This document shows, piece after piece, positions 36,981 to 48,900 of a stretch of DNA of 64,000 nucleotides; position 1 is the first letter of the stretch; every line of letters begins with the position of its first letter. Below the pieces are notes generated by a model, which saw nothing but the letters and a program-made list of their open reading frames with translations, had not been told where the DNA came from and searched no databases. Source of the stretch: Anopheles merus (Eukaryota > Arthropoda > Insecta > Diptera > Culicidae); assembly GCF_017562075.2 (NCBI RefSeq), contig NC_054082.1, positions 11,503,050-11,567,049 of the forward strand. The letters run 5' to 3'. A program made the translations under genes and the position numbers.

Positions 36981-39900
36981 ATGGAAAATAGTGTATCTCG
37001 TCGAAAAATGCAACTGTTTCCTATGTTTTTGCACCGTTTGCTCATCGTTGCGTTTGCATTTCTTCTAATAGGCCCCACCGATGCGTACAATGGTGATTTC
37101 GATGAACCGGTGGAGCACATTAAAATCGGTATGTTATGGTTGAATGTGCAATGTGTTTTTCTTTAAAATTGGCCTAAAAGTTGTCAAACGATGGTCAGCA
37201 TGAAACGAACCCGAAGCACATGCATTCCCATTTGCTTGGTTAAAAATACACAACCATGCATTAGAATATTGGTACGCCGCCCGTCACCATTCTCGTCCCG
37301 TTTGTGCTGTGTGGCAGTGACTCGGAAAAGACCATACCGTGCCCGACCTAGATTCCTCCAAAAATAGGTGAAATATCGTACAGGAAGACACGCCTGTCGC
37401 GGGGCGTTAGCGTGGCGCTATATAAATCATTTCACGATATTTGAACCCCGTCCGTCCGTGAAAAGTGTGTTCTGTGGCCATTTGGGAAATTCGCCCTTCG
37501 GATCAGCTCAATTCAAAGTTAGAGCTAATTTACTTTATGTCTTTCATTGCTTGCAGGGGGTCTGTTTGATGGCGACACAGATGACGCTGAGCTCGCTTTC
37601 CAGTATGCGGTAGAGGCGGTCAATAATGAGAAGCTGTCGTACTCGAACTATCAGCTCGAGGCACAGGCGGTGCAGGTTAAGTACGGCGATCAGTTCGATG
37701 TATCGAAGAAACTGTGCCGCCTATTGAAGGTAAGATCGAGTTCCAAGTCAAACGGTAACCGCTCGAGCTCGTTTGTTTACATGGGAGGAGTTAATCAACA
37801 ATCGCAACTTCACCCGTTGATCATGTGTTTGACGATCGAATCATATTGAATGTAAACGATCCGAGCTGTAAACAACGACACGAACGTAATCAAATAAATT
37901 GTACCGATTGGCGCCAGACATGGTGAACGAAACGATAAACGATGGGAAATGCTCAGCTAAGGGGCGAAGGAAATTTGCACTTCATCCAAGAGCGTACCAC
38001 TTAAATCTCCCTTGTAATGGGTGAAGAATTTAGAGTGGTTTGATGATTCTTTTTCCTATTTTCTCTTGATCGTTTGTCGGTTGTTGCTCTTGTACTCAAT
38101 TTTAAGTGAGTTTTCCCTACGACTAGGCACTACATTAATAATACCGATGCACTCTTGCAGACCGGCGTAGCGGGTATCTTTGGTCCATCCTCGCCCAAAT
38201 CGGCCCTCCACGTGCAGAGCGTGTGCGACGAGAAGGAGATGCCGCACATCGAGACGCGCTGGGACGCGTACACCAAACTGCCCACCCTGAACCTGCACCC
38301 GCACCCGCACATTATGGGTCGCGTCTTTCTCGACCTGGTGGTCGCGTTCGAGTGGAAGGATTTCACCATCCTGTACGAGTCCGGCCCGTGGCTGCCGGGC
38401 ATTTCCGATCTGCTGAAAATGTACGACCCCAAGGGCTACACCGTGACGGTGCGGCAGCTGGATCTTGGGCTGAACGGCAACTATCGGGCCGTGTTGCGGC
38501 GTGTCAAGCTGTCCGAGGACAAGCGCATCATCCTGGCCTGCTCGATCGAATCGATGCCGGAGGTGCTGAAGCAGGCACAGCAGGTCGGGTTGCTGACCGA
38601 TCACCATCAGATCATCATCACCTCGCTCGATCTGCACACGATCGACCTGGAGCCGTACCAGTACAGTGGCACCAACATTACCGGCGTGCGGTTGATCGAC
38701 CCGGAGGAGGAGAAGATAAAGCAGGTGGCCGACTTCCTGAACGCGTCCCAGATCGCCAAAACGCTCGAGCTGCACGATGGGCTAAACCCGGCCAAGATGC
38801 GCGTCAAGACGGCGCTGATGTACGATGCGGTGCTGCTGTTTGCCGAGGCACTGAAGCACCTGATCGGGAGTGAGCCGCCCCGCCTGCTCGAACCGATCTC
38901 GCTCAAGTGTGACGATCCGACGACCTGGAAGAATGGGTACAGCGTCATCAACTACATGAAGAGCTCCACCATCCATGGGTTGACGCGCAGCATCAAGTTC
39001 GACCATCAGGGCCATCGGTCCGACTTTCTGCTGGACATCATCGAGCTCGGACCGGCTGGGCTGGAGAAGGTGGGCGTGTGGAACTCGACCGAGGGGTTGA
39101 ATTTTACGCGCAAAACGGAGCAGGCGGCCCATGCGATGGATGACGGTACGCTGCAGAACCGTACCTTTCTCGTGCTGACCGCTATCGTAAGTAACCGGCA
39201 GGGCATTGATGGGGAGATGGGGATGCTAATGAAACATGTTTTATTTCCTCCACACAGTCACCACCGTACGGTATGCTGAAGGACTCTCCGATCAAACTGT
39301 CCGGCAACGAGCGCTTCGAAGGCTTCGGTATCGATCTGATTCACGAGCTTTCGCTAATGCTCGGCTTCAACTACACCTTCATACTGCAGGAGGACGGTGT
39401 GTACGGGTCGCTCAACCGAGACACCAAGAAGTGGAACGGTATGGTGCAGGAACTGCTCGAATGGGTAAGGGTTGGCTTACACTAAAAACGCTTTGTGACA
39501 CATTTGAATCGCTGTTCCCTGTTTCTGTTCCACTTCCAGCGTGCCGATCTGGCCATTACCGACCTCACGATCACCTCCGATCGCGAGAGTGCGGTCGATT
39601 TTACCATGCCCTTCATGAACCTCGGCATCTCGATTCTGTTCCGCAAACCGACCAAAGAGCCACCGTCCCTGTTCTCCTTCATGTCGCCGTTCTCGAAGCA
39701 GGTGTGGCTGTACCTGGGCGGTGCGTACATGATGGTATCGATGTCGCTGTTTGTGCTGGGCCGCATCTCTCCCAAGGAGTGGGACAATCCGTACCCGTGC
39801 ATCGAGGAGCCGGAAGAGCTGGAGAACCAGTTCAGCTTCAGCAACTCGATGTGGTTCACGATCGGCGCTCTGCTGCAGCAGGGTTCGGAGATCGCTCCCA

Positions 39901-42459
39901 AGTAGGATCGTGTGCTGCGTGATCTCGCTCGCTGAATGTACACCTAAACGATTTCTGTTCCGTCTCAGGGCTCCGGCGACGCGTGCCGTGGCGTCGATCT
40001 GGTGGTTCTTCACCCTCATCATGGTGTCGTCGTACACGGCCAACCTGGCCGCCTTTCTCACGGTCGAGCAGGTCGTCTCGCCGATCAACAATGCGGAAGA
40101 TCTGGCCGCGGCCGGCGGGGCGGTGAAGTACGGTGCCAAGCGGGACGGCAGCACGATCAGCTTCTTCAAGGACGCCGAGTACGGCACGTACGCCAAGATG
40201 TACCAGTTCATGATGGCCAACCAGGACCTGCTGACGTCGTCCAATCCGGAGGGGCTGCAGCGCGTCAAGACGGAAAACTACGCCTTCCTGATGGAGTCCA
40301 CCTCGATCGAGTACATCGTGGAGCGGGAGTGCGACGTGACGCAGATCGGCGGTCTGCTCGACGACAAGGGGTACGGCATCGCGATGCGCAAGAACTCGCC
40401 GTACCGCAGCGCGCTCAGCGAGGCGGTCCTGCGGCTCCAGGAGCAGGGCGTGCTGACCTCGCTCAAGCGCAAATGGTGGAAGGAAAAGCGTGGCGGTGGC
40501 GCTTGCGAGGTAAGCTATGGTCCAAACCAATCCGTCGATTTTCGTGTTTTTTCTCTCGTTCTCTCTTTCAGTCTCCAGAGTCTCTCTTTCTCTTTCTTTC
40601 CCTCGCTCTTTTTGGATAATATGTTCATGATTTCCGGGAAGTTCATGTCCTCCTAAAGTGTTGTTCACCCTATTCATGTCCTTCCTCAGAATACGATGGA
40701 GGAAGGTGGTGCACTTGCACTTGAGCTGGCAAACGTCGGCGGTGTGTTTGTGCTGCTGATCGTCGGCTGTGTCGCGGCACTGTTTGTGAGCTTCTGCGAG
40801 ATGCTCTGTGACGTGCACCGGCGCACGCGCGAATTGAAGGTGGGTCTGGTGGGCAGGTGGTCCCTATTCCGGCCCAGTTCGCTCCGACCCCGTCCCGATC
40901 ACTTCAGTAATACTCTCAAGCTTTCTCAACGCAACACGGCTTACACACGAACCGGGTGGTTTGTTCGGGACGTTTGTCTACCCTGGCACTTTTGTAATTT
41001 GTCCCCCTTGATCCGTCCGCTTGCCCGTGGGCTAAAATTGGGCTTTCTCCTTTTATTGTTATTTAAAATATAGTCAGTAGTGATAGTAGTAGTTTTAGTA
41101 GTAGTAGAAGTAGTGGTAGTAATGTTCTTTAAAGCCTTGTTCCTGACCATCTTGGCAGCTGTTGTTGCGAGCAGCGAAACCTTCCTATTTCCAGCATTTA
41201 AGGACACTTTACACCATCTATCTATCATATCCTGCTGACATTCCAATGTATTGAGTAAATGCAGTCGTATTCCTTCCCTTGCCAAGTAGAAGAGTTTTAA
41301 TGGTGATGCTATTTACAGCTAAAAGCCTTACGAGCCTTTCGGCAACTCCACTACTGCTGAATTTTGCATTTCCATGATAAAATCGAACAAGATCTGATTC
41401 GTTGCAATGCCCCATAACTCAGAATTGGAATCCGTTGGAAACCTTTTAATCGTTTCGACCCTTTCCCCTTACTTCGCTCCACCCTACGCCGGAATTAACC
41501 TCTCCCCAAAATCCTCTCAAATTCTGTTCGCTGTCACCCTGTTACGCTACACACCCTGTTTCACATCCCCGTGACCCCGTTTTCACAGCAAAGCACTAGC
41601 GAGGACGGTGCCGAGGAGCTCGACATGGACAATGTGGGTGGTGTGTTTTTCGTCCTGTTTGTCGGTTGCTCGTTCGCCAGCCTGTTTGGCTGCTGTGAGC
41701 TGTTCTTCGTCATTGCGCACCGTGCTAGGCGGCACAAGGTAACTACTGTTTGCTGTTTCCACCGTACCTATCCGTTCCTATCTTGTATTTATACGGTTAA
41801 TCGCTTATCGGATCGCATCTGGCAATGCCAACGCGTTATGCGACATTCAACACCATTGTTTGGCATATGCTTGCAGCAGCGTTTGAGCATACATGTGTAG
41901 CTAGATTAAGCTTTTTTTTATCGCTAACTGACCAATTGCTTGCCCCGAGCTTGATATGAGCATGACTATTCATTTAATTATTAAAAAAAAAAAACGCTGC
42001 TACTAGCTTTAGAGAGCTTTTCTAAACAATAAACAATAAAAATCCTACCGAGGAAAGTATTTTTGCACCTAATCCGTTCTGTGACTAATTCGATCCGTTT
42101 TTCTCTCTCTCTGTCCTTGCATACGGTCATGGTTTATTCACACCCATCCGCAGGTACCGTTCCGGGAGGAGCTGATGGCCGAGCTGCGCTTCGTTGCCAA
42201 ATGCCACGGCAATACGAAACCGGTGCGCCACCGCAAGAGCTCATCCGCCTCCGGCCCGAACTCGCTCGAATCGGGCATGGAATCGGCGGAGCAGTCGGCC
42301 ACCTCGAGCAAACAGGACATCTCCGGCAGTCCGACCGGTGCGGCTGGCGCGGACGAAGCTGACCGGGACGCCGAGCTGGAAAACCGCCAGCGAAGACAGA
42401 ACGGTGGTGGCAAATCGGCCCTTAATGGGAGTGCGCGGAAGATCAAATCGGATGAGTGA
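36981..42459 (+). CDS. Kainate-type ionotropic glutamate receptor
   Basis: Exons: 36981-37128, 37557-37729, 38161-39186, 39258-39464, 39540-39901, 39969-40509, then either 40690-40839 or 41589-41738, then 42154-42459. Either form is about 970 aa. A signal peptide ends near residue 40. The amino-terminal domain (~45-440) precedes the glutamate-binding S1 half and M1 (~573-593). The re-entrant pore contains ALLQQGSEIAP, with Gln at the Q/R site (~631). M3 has SYTANLAAFLTVE (~660-672), and S2 has DGSTISFF and FLMEST. The glutamate contacts Arg~533, Ser/Thr in GST and Glu in FLMEST are kept. This is a cell-surface cation channel gated by glutamate. The genome sequence has Gln at the Q/R site, which predicts calcium permeability. 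It resembles the fly KaiR1D/Grik group, but I cannot choose the orthologue. An in-frame ATG at 37008 is an alternative start. Confidence 0.93.
40690..40839 (+). other. Alternative exon 7a encoding M4 of the glutamate receptor
   Basis: This 150-nt, phase-0 exon is flanked by CTCAG and GTGGGT. It encodes 50 aa with the M4 segment NVGGVFVLLIVGCVAALF and a basic end (HRRTRELK). It matches exon 7b in length, phase and 20 of 50 residues. Confidence 0.85.
41589..41738 (+). other. Alternative exon 7b encoding M4 of the glutamate receptor
   Basis: This 150-nt, phase-0 exon is flanked by CACAG and GTAACT. It encodes 50 aa with M4 NVGGVFFVLFVGCSFASLF and a basic end (HRARRHK). Joining both 7a and 7b would give an extra membrane pass, so mutually exclusive use is expected. 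Confidence 0.85.
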
Positions 42460-42524
42460 AAGTTAACCGGACCAGCTTCGGGTGTTGGTGGTGCTACATT
42501 TGTAAAGAAGTTGATTTGTTTAAC

Positions 42525-42530
42525 AATAAA
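42525..42530 (+). terminator. Polyadenylation signal AATAAA of the glutamate receptor
   Basis: AATAAA lies 66 bp after the TGA stop. Confidence 0.6.
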
Positions 42531-43066
42531 TATCTCACAATCCGCTAAAACGGCTTGCCCGCGACAAAGACACGCGACCACAGGTTTCGATTCGCCCTGC
42601 CACACCCGGTAAGTCATTGCGACGATTAAAAGGGACAATTCCTTTCTTCCCCTCCCCACACCGGTTGGATTATCTTGAAATCATTGAAATAAATTTGCAC
42701 TTACACAAAAGCCTTCCAAGTGATTGTTTTAAGCAAGGTTGCGTGGGAATAATAATAAGCGAAACATTATCGCTACACCATCAGAGGATCAATCATAACG
42801 CCTTTTGTCAAACTGGCCGGTTTTAGCTCCCGATAGTACGGTGCAGTACGGGTTGATTACGCCGTCGTAATCAAATGAGACAGATAATCTTCGCACACAC
42901 TCTCCCTACTTCCATTTTGCGGTGACGCTAATTGCGAATCGGATTGCAAGCGCAGCAAGCAATCCTGCTGAAAATGCTACCGACCCTACGCCACTCGGTG
43001 TCGGAAAAACGGGCCTACCGGTGTGTGTGTTCGCTCAACCCCACGCGTCTCTTTCGTGGTGGTACT
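42531..43066. other. Intergenic sequence before GNBPB4
   Basis: No gene is seen between the receptor poly(A) signal and the GNBPB4 promoter. Confidence 0.5.
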
Positions 43067-43072
43067 GATAAG
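43067..43072 (+). promoter_or_regulatory. GATAAG motif upstream of GNBPB4
   Basis: It sits within TGATAAGATAG (43066-43076), a strong GATA-type site about 190 bp before the TATA box. Confidence 0.45.
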
Positions 43073-43261
43073 ATAGACTTTATTGAGCAGCGAATGGCTC
43101 GTTCAATACACCCATTCCACTGCAACCCCCAACAATTCACTATCGCTCACTATCACCGATAAATGACCGCCGTTATGCTGTGCGAACGGCGTCATCGGCA
43201 TGCGAGATGCGGGCCAAAGAAACCGGCCTCAGGCGATAGGGGGACACCCGCACGCGAGGAA

Positions 43262-43268
43262 TATAAAG
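43262..43268 (+). promoter_or_regulatory. TATA box of GNBPB4
   Basis: TATAAAG lies 81 bp before the ATG at 43349. The in-frame ATG at 43163 is upstream of this promoter, so it is not the start. Confidence 0.7.
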
Positions 43269-43348
43269 ACGAATCACTTACCGGTGGGTGTTTCCATTCG
43301 CGTTTGTTTTGCTGGGTGGGCAAGGTGCTACTCGCTGCGTGCTACAAG

Positions 43349-44741
43349 ATGAGGTCCTTTTTCGACCGCAGAACGATCCCGCTGCTGGTGATTATTGTGG
43401 GACTGTCGGCGGCCCTGATTGCCGTTTGCATCGATGCGTACGCCGGTGACGACGACGAGGTCGAGCGGCCTTCCGTGCCCGATGGTGAGGCACCGCTCGC
43501 GTGTGATCGTGCCTCGGTAACGACGGCCAGCGGTACGCTGGTGAAGCGCAGTGCCTTCTGTCCCGGCGATCTTATCTTTGAGGACAATTTCGACCGGCTG
43601 GATCTGGAGCGGTGGCAGCACGAGGTTACGCTTGGCGGTGGTGGTGTAAGTACTGTGAATGGTTCAACGATTGGAACAATGTTACAATAGTGGTGAAATG
43701 ATGCTTTTTTGTTGAATAGAACTGGGAGTTCCAGTACTACCTGAACAGTCGTCGGAATTCCTTCGTCAAGGATGGCATCTTCTTCATCCGGCCAACGCTG
43801 CTTGCCGACGAAACGGGAGAAGAGTTCCTTTCGAGTGGCAATTTAAACATTCACGGTGGCACTCCGTACGATTAGTAAGTGTAGGGGGAACACACGGGGA
43901 CCGCTTTCGCTCTAGCATAACGCGTCTCTCTCCCTATTTTGATTATAGCTGCACGAACCCTGCTTTCTATGGCTGCGAGCGGCAGGGCAGTCCAACGAAC
44001 TACCTCAACCCGATCAAGAGTGCCCGCGTGCGCACGGTGAACTCGTTCAACTTCCGGTACGGTAAGGTGGAAATCCGTGCCAAAATCCCTACCGGTGACT
44101 GGCTGTGGCCGGCGCTGTGGCTCATGCCCAAGATTAACCAGTACGGCACCTGGCCCAGCTCGGGTGAGATCGATCTGATGGAAAGCCGCGGCAATCTTGA
44201 CTACAGCGTGAACGGTAATCAGCTCGGCGTGGAGCACGTCGGCACGACGCTACACTTTGGCCCGCAGTGGGACCTGAACGGGTACGAAATGGCAACGGCG
44301 GTGAAGAATTCCCCGAAGGGGCAGGGTTTCAACAAGGGCTTCCATCGCTACCAGCTCGAGTGGACACCCGAGTTCATGCGCTTCTCGGTGGATGATGAGC
44401 AGGTGATGCAGGTGGAGGGCAACTTCTGGGAGCTGGGTCGCTTCGACGAGCGCAGACCGGGCGTGCAGAACCCGTGGGTGTCGGGCGGTAAGATGGCACC
44501 GTTCGATCAGGAGTTCTACATCATCATGAACCTGGCGGTTGGCGGAACGAACGGATTCTTCCCCGATGTGCCGCCGGCAGTGAACGCTAACGGCAACAAG
44601 CCGTGGTCGAACAACTCGCCCACCGCACTGCGCGACTTCTGGCTGGGACGCTCGGACTGGCTGCCCACGTGGAAGCTGCAGGAGAACGACAGTGCTGAAG
44701 CATCGTTCCAGGTGGACTATGTGCGCGTGTGGGCACTGTAG
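43349..44741 (+). CDS. GNBPB4: GNBP subfamily B / GH16 beta-1,3-glucanase-like protein
   Basis: Three exons, 43349-43645, 43720-43874 and 43949-44741, give about 414 aa. An N-terminal hydrophobic segment (residues ~9-28, PLLVIIVGLSAALIAVCIDAYA) acts as a signal peptide or signal anchor. It is followed by an acidic linker not found in the two paralogues. The GH16 domain keeps GEIDLMESRG (E~224, D~226, E~229), so hydrolase activity is expected. The first intron is at the same position as in the paralogues. The second, splitting a Tyr codon before CTNPAF, is absent from them. The start follows a TATA box by 81 bp. The stop is 73 bp from the stop of the convergent Rpp38 gene. The symbol is from remembered cluster order. 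Confidence 0.9.
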
Positions 44742-44810
44742 TGCTCGGTTATCGGATCGGATGTGTACTTCTTAAGGGGGGCAACGGGTAACGGTAGAAT
44801 GCTAGTTTTG

Positions 44811-44816
44811 TTTATT
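44811..44816 (-). terminator. Polyadenylation signal overlapping the Rpp38 stop codon
   Basis: TTTATT reads AATAAA on the minus strand and shares two bases with the TAA stop (44815-44817). If used, the 3' UTR would be only about 15-30 nt. Confidence 0.5.
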
Positions 44817-45942
44817 ATTTTTTTGATTTCTTCTTCTTTTGTTTGGTCTTCTTGTGCTCGACACGATTGGGGTTGCCCTGCACGCGGTTCACCTTCAGGG
44901 GGACGTACGTACTCTTGACCGGTTTGAACTTTTTCGTGCGCGGCTGTACTGGCTGTTGATATTTGTCGCGAGACACACTCACATCACTCTTCGTATCGGA
45001 AAAGGAAATAAAATCTTCCGTGTCCTGAGCAAAACGCTTCATGGCTTGCTTATTCTCATCCACCGGTCCGTAGACGTAAAACTTTGCCACCTCCTCATCG
45101 GTCATAGGCACATTGATGGCGCTTTTCTTCGCCAGCGGTGGTTTCATTTTCTTCCGCCGTATCGTGGAACCATCGGCCTGCTTCTGCGTTATAAATCCGT
45201 TGCGTAGCGACACATCCTTCATCCAGCCTAGCAACGCTTGAACCGCGTCGGATTGTTCGTTTTCTTTGAGCTTCGTTACAGCCATAAAGGTACTGTTTCG
45301 GCCGCAGTCCACCGGGAAGGAAGGCACGGCCAGCACCAGTACGGAAGGGTTACGCTTTCGTGCCATCTGGATGATTAGCTTGCCAAATACTTTCGGGTTA
45401 AAGGTGTCGAGTATGAAGCAGGCTAGCACTTGCCCCCTCTGGAGCAATCGAATGACGCCGTTACATCCGCTGACGATGTGTTTACTACGCGGGGAAAGCA
45501 AAAGACGCATATTAGTCAGTTGGTTAATGGAAGGCAAAACGTAACGATAAGACGTACCGTTCCACCTCTTGCAGGAATCGTGAGCATCGTTTTACTTCAC
45601 TATCCGGTATGCGGGGCCTGTGGGGGGGGGGGGGGGGGGGAGAAAACATACGTAGTACGATGAAAGATAACGCACATACAATGGCACATTACATCGTTAA
45701 TCATTGCGTCACGCGTATAGTGTATTGTTCCCAAGCAGCCCAATAAGCATTATCAAACCGATAACGATTTGTTTACGATATTCGTATCTGTTGTAATCTT
45801 ACACATACGCATGCGGCACGGCATAGCGTATAGGATTGTGGCAGTTGTAATTGCTTACTTACCAATTAATCGTCAAAGGTTGAGCTAAAACATTACGAAG
45901 GTTTTTGGATGCCTTTTTCGCCTTTTCCTTGGTTTTGTTCAT
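44815..45942 (-). CDS. L7Ae-family protein, probable RNase P/MRP subunit p38
   Basis: Three exons on the minus strand: 45942-45863, 45617-45558 and 45484-44815, about 269 aa. A Lys-rich N-terminus leads into an L7Ae/L30e-type RNA-binding fold (residues ~45-135). Its core reads IVSGCNGVIRLLQRGQVLAC, with the later strand SVLVLAVPSF and the conserved block RNSTFMAVTKL. The C-terminal third is basic and disordered, ending in Lys repeats. This architecture and length fit Rpp38, which binds kink-turn RNA in RNase P and RNase MRP in the nucleolus. Another L7Ae-like nucleolar protein remains possible. Intron 1 ends in 19 consecutive C (on this strand) next to the acceptor. The start is the first ATG and is in frame through all junctions. 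Confidence 0.7.
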
Positions 45943-48900
45943 GGTTGTACACTGGTTGGCGGTAGGTGAGCAACCTGAAAATGTTTCACCACGAAGATAA
46001 ATAACCCTTATCTTTTAGTGCTAGTATTATTATCTCACCTGTTATATACGTACTTCGAGCTGTGTGGTGTTAAATATTGATTTAAATTCACATTTTTCGC
46101 CTGAGAAGCTTTAAAAATGTGATAATTTTGCTCAGAGTCTCTCGTGGCTGGAACCACGCGTAAAAATGTAGCGAGAACAATAACATTGCCATTTGTTTAC
46201 ATCCGGAGCTGTCACAGCTGTCAGTGGCGGCAGTAATTCGAAAATTGGACAAGATGTTCGAAAATTCAAATACAAGAGACCCTCAACATACGCTACGAAT
46301 GAGTTTCGTTGGACAATTGATACAATCTCGGAAACTGTTTTAGTAAAAACACACAAAATCTGATTTTCAGCATTTGATGTGATTATCTCCCTGCCAAGAA
46401 TGCAGGCAAATTCCATGCGGTCACGTGTTAGAACGTTTAATTTAAACATTAAAAAGCGGAACGGCAATTACCACAGGACTTGACAGATTTTTTGTTTTTC
46501 ATTTTAAGATGATATTGATCAAAAACTTAACACGATTGATGAGGGCAAAGTTGGAATAACTTGTTGCCTTCTTGTCTACTTGTAAGTCTACTATTCGGAT
46601 GTTTAAAAACTCAAAAAGAAAAAAGAAAAAAATAATAAACCAGACAACAAACCCACTTTGGTTAGTTCTTTTTGTAAAAAGACAATATATTTAGCTGCTA
46701 TATCTATAATACACAAGTATATACTTTTTTCTGTTGATTTGTTTTAAATTAAAAGTTTACTTACTTCATTATAACTTTGTAACAATGCAGGTTAACATAA
46801 ATTTTAATTTCGTTTCAATATTTTCCCCTTGCAAATAAAGCAGCACATCTCTCGCACTGAGCGCTTGAAGATTGAAGTTGCAATTTTGTCACTGTACGAG
46901 GACCGAATACCGATAGTATAATTGGTAAAAAAAATGATACGAAAACATACGGGAAAATATAAACACATTGTGGCTTTTTAGTATAAGTATAAGTATAGAA
47001 AGATAAAAACAATAATATAATGCTTACATACTGAAGGTTTAAATCATCACACATATTACAGCTATTTTGCGGTTTTGTTTGTTTGTTTGTTTGCAAAGTG
47101 AGGAAATGATAAATGCATCGCGAAATCGGACAATAAAAGCACGAAACGAACGATATTATAATACCGATGGACACTAGCGAGAAAAAGAGAGAGAGAGAAA
47201 GAGAGGGAGAAAGAGAGTGCATACACATGGTGAGTACAACAGGATAGATAGAGATTATATACGTTGAATCGTGGACAATAATAAACATAAAAAAGGGCCT
47301 GAATTGGCACTAGAGTGCTCCTGCTGGTTGGAGGTTTGAAAGCATCAGCCAGTTCTTATGTTGTACTTCAAAGAAGGTTGAGCTTTTCTATAACTGTATC
47401 TAAATACCTTGACATGTGTTTTTGAAGAAACAAAATGCTTTGATAGTGCATAGTGTCAATGAAAAAAGAGAGTACTACTGAGAGGAAACTCGTTGAAGAA
47501 AAGGACATCTACAAACAAAAGGGGCACACTACAAATGGGAAAGAAATGGAGACCATATAATTGATCGATTAATAAATAATGCTTTGCTAAAACAAAATGC
47601 TTTGCTAAAACATCAACAGATAAGTAATGCTTTAGCTACTACAAATCTGCTTACACATTTGCTTCGTTACACTGTGTTTGGTTATTCGAGGGTTGCATCA
47701 ATCCTTTAAATGATTTTTCGTTTTACAAAAGAACAGAGCAAAACTTATCGCGCATCGCTTAACTTCTGTTGTTTGCACATGCTTTTTTCTGTTGTTGTTG
47801 CTGTATTTTTGGTGTACACATACACATACACACGTTTAGCCTGTTGTTTGCGTTTGTTGTTCTATTCTAGTTTAGAGTGAAATATTGGCCGGTCCTGGTT
47901 GAGTTTGTTAGAAAAAATGTTAGCTTACTTTCGTTATCAGATAATGTTTCAGCAGCAAATTGCAATGTTAAATTCTTTTGCCCAGTTGCATTCTTTTCTT
48001 TTTTCAATTGTCTCTACCATGTTTTCATACGCTTATGCGTGCTGGCCGCAAGATATTCTGCCAAACGGATTTGTCCAGTTGGATTTGTTTTGTTTCATTT
48101 TGTTTTTGTTTTTCATACTAAAAAGGCATTTTCAACTTCGCTTCTTCGTCTCTTCACTTTCAAACATTCTTCGTTCCATTATGCTTATTGGTAGCTGTTG
48201 CAATAGCCGTTAGTTGAGAGTTTTGTGATTTTGAAATCATCATTTTGCAGTTTCCACACAGTCACACACACACACACATTGTTTCCTATAATTAAACTTA
48301 TACACTTTAACAATGCACTCGACAATGCATCCAGCCCCAAGTGCATTAGGCGAAATGTTTGAGTGATTTCACAAGCAAAACGTGGCTTACCACGCTTGCA
48401 CTGCCCCTCTTGGCTTGGATTGCAATTCTTTTGTCATGCTGTTTGAACGTGTCTCTTCTCTTCCTTTCCCTTTGCAAACGATTCATGTGTTTTCGACACT
48501 TTTTTTAGCGTAGAGGAAAATCGTTTTCTTTTATCATTGGTCGTATTATTTATTTTTGAAAATGTTTGTTTTTTAATTGCGCGACTACCCATTTGTTTGT
48601 TTGTTTGTTTGTTTGTTTCATTTCCTTTCGTTTTTTACGCTTTTCTTGGTTCGTTTTTGTTTTAGTTTCCTTCTTTTGCGAACCCTTTTGCTTGTTTGCG
48701 GGAAGGAGAGAAGACGCTTGATTGCATTATATTTTCCTTAACTAGTCAGCCTAGTGATCTGAACGATCAGAATGAATAATGTGTAATGTTAGCTTTGCAC
48801 TGTGTTGCATTGATTGATGTGTATGTCTGTGTGTGTGTGTTTAACCTTTCTTTTTACAATGGCCATCCGTTCGATTGCTCCTTTCATTAAAGGCCTTAAC

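Noticed and set aside
38056..38775. 239-codon minus-strand open frame
   Set aside because: Antisense to receptor exon 3.
39856..40818. 320-codon minus-strand open frame
   Set aside because: Antisense to glutamate-receptor exons 6 and 7a; composition artefact of GC-rich codons.
43163..43348. N-terminal extension of GNBPB4 to an earlier in-frame ATG
   Set aside because: That ATG is upstream of the TATA box at 43262, and the extension precedes a normal hydrophobic start at 43349.
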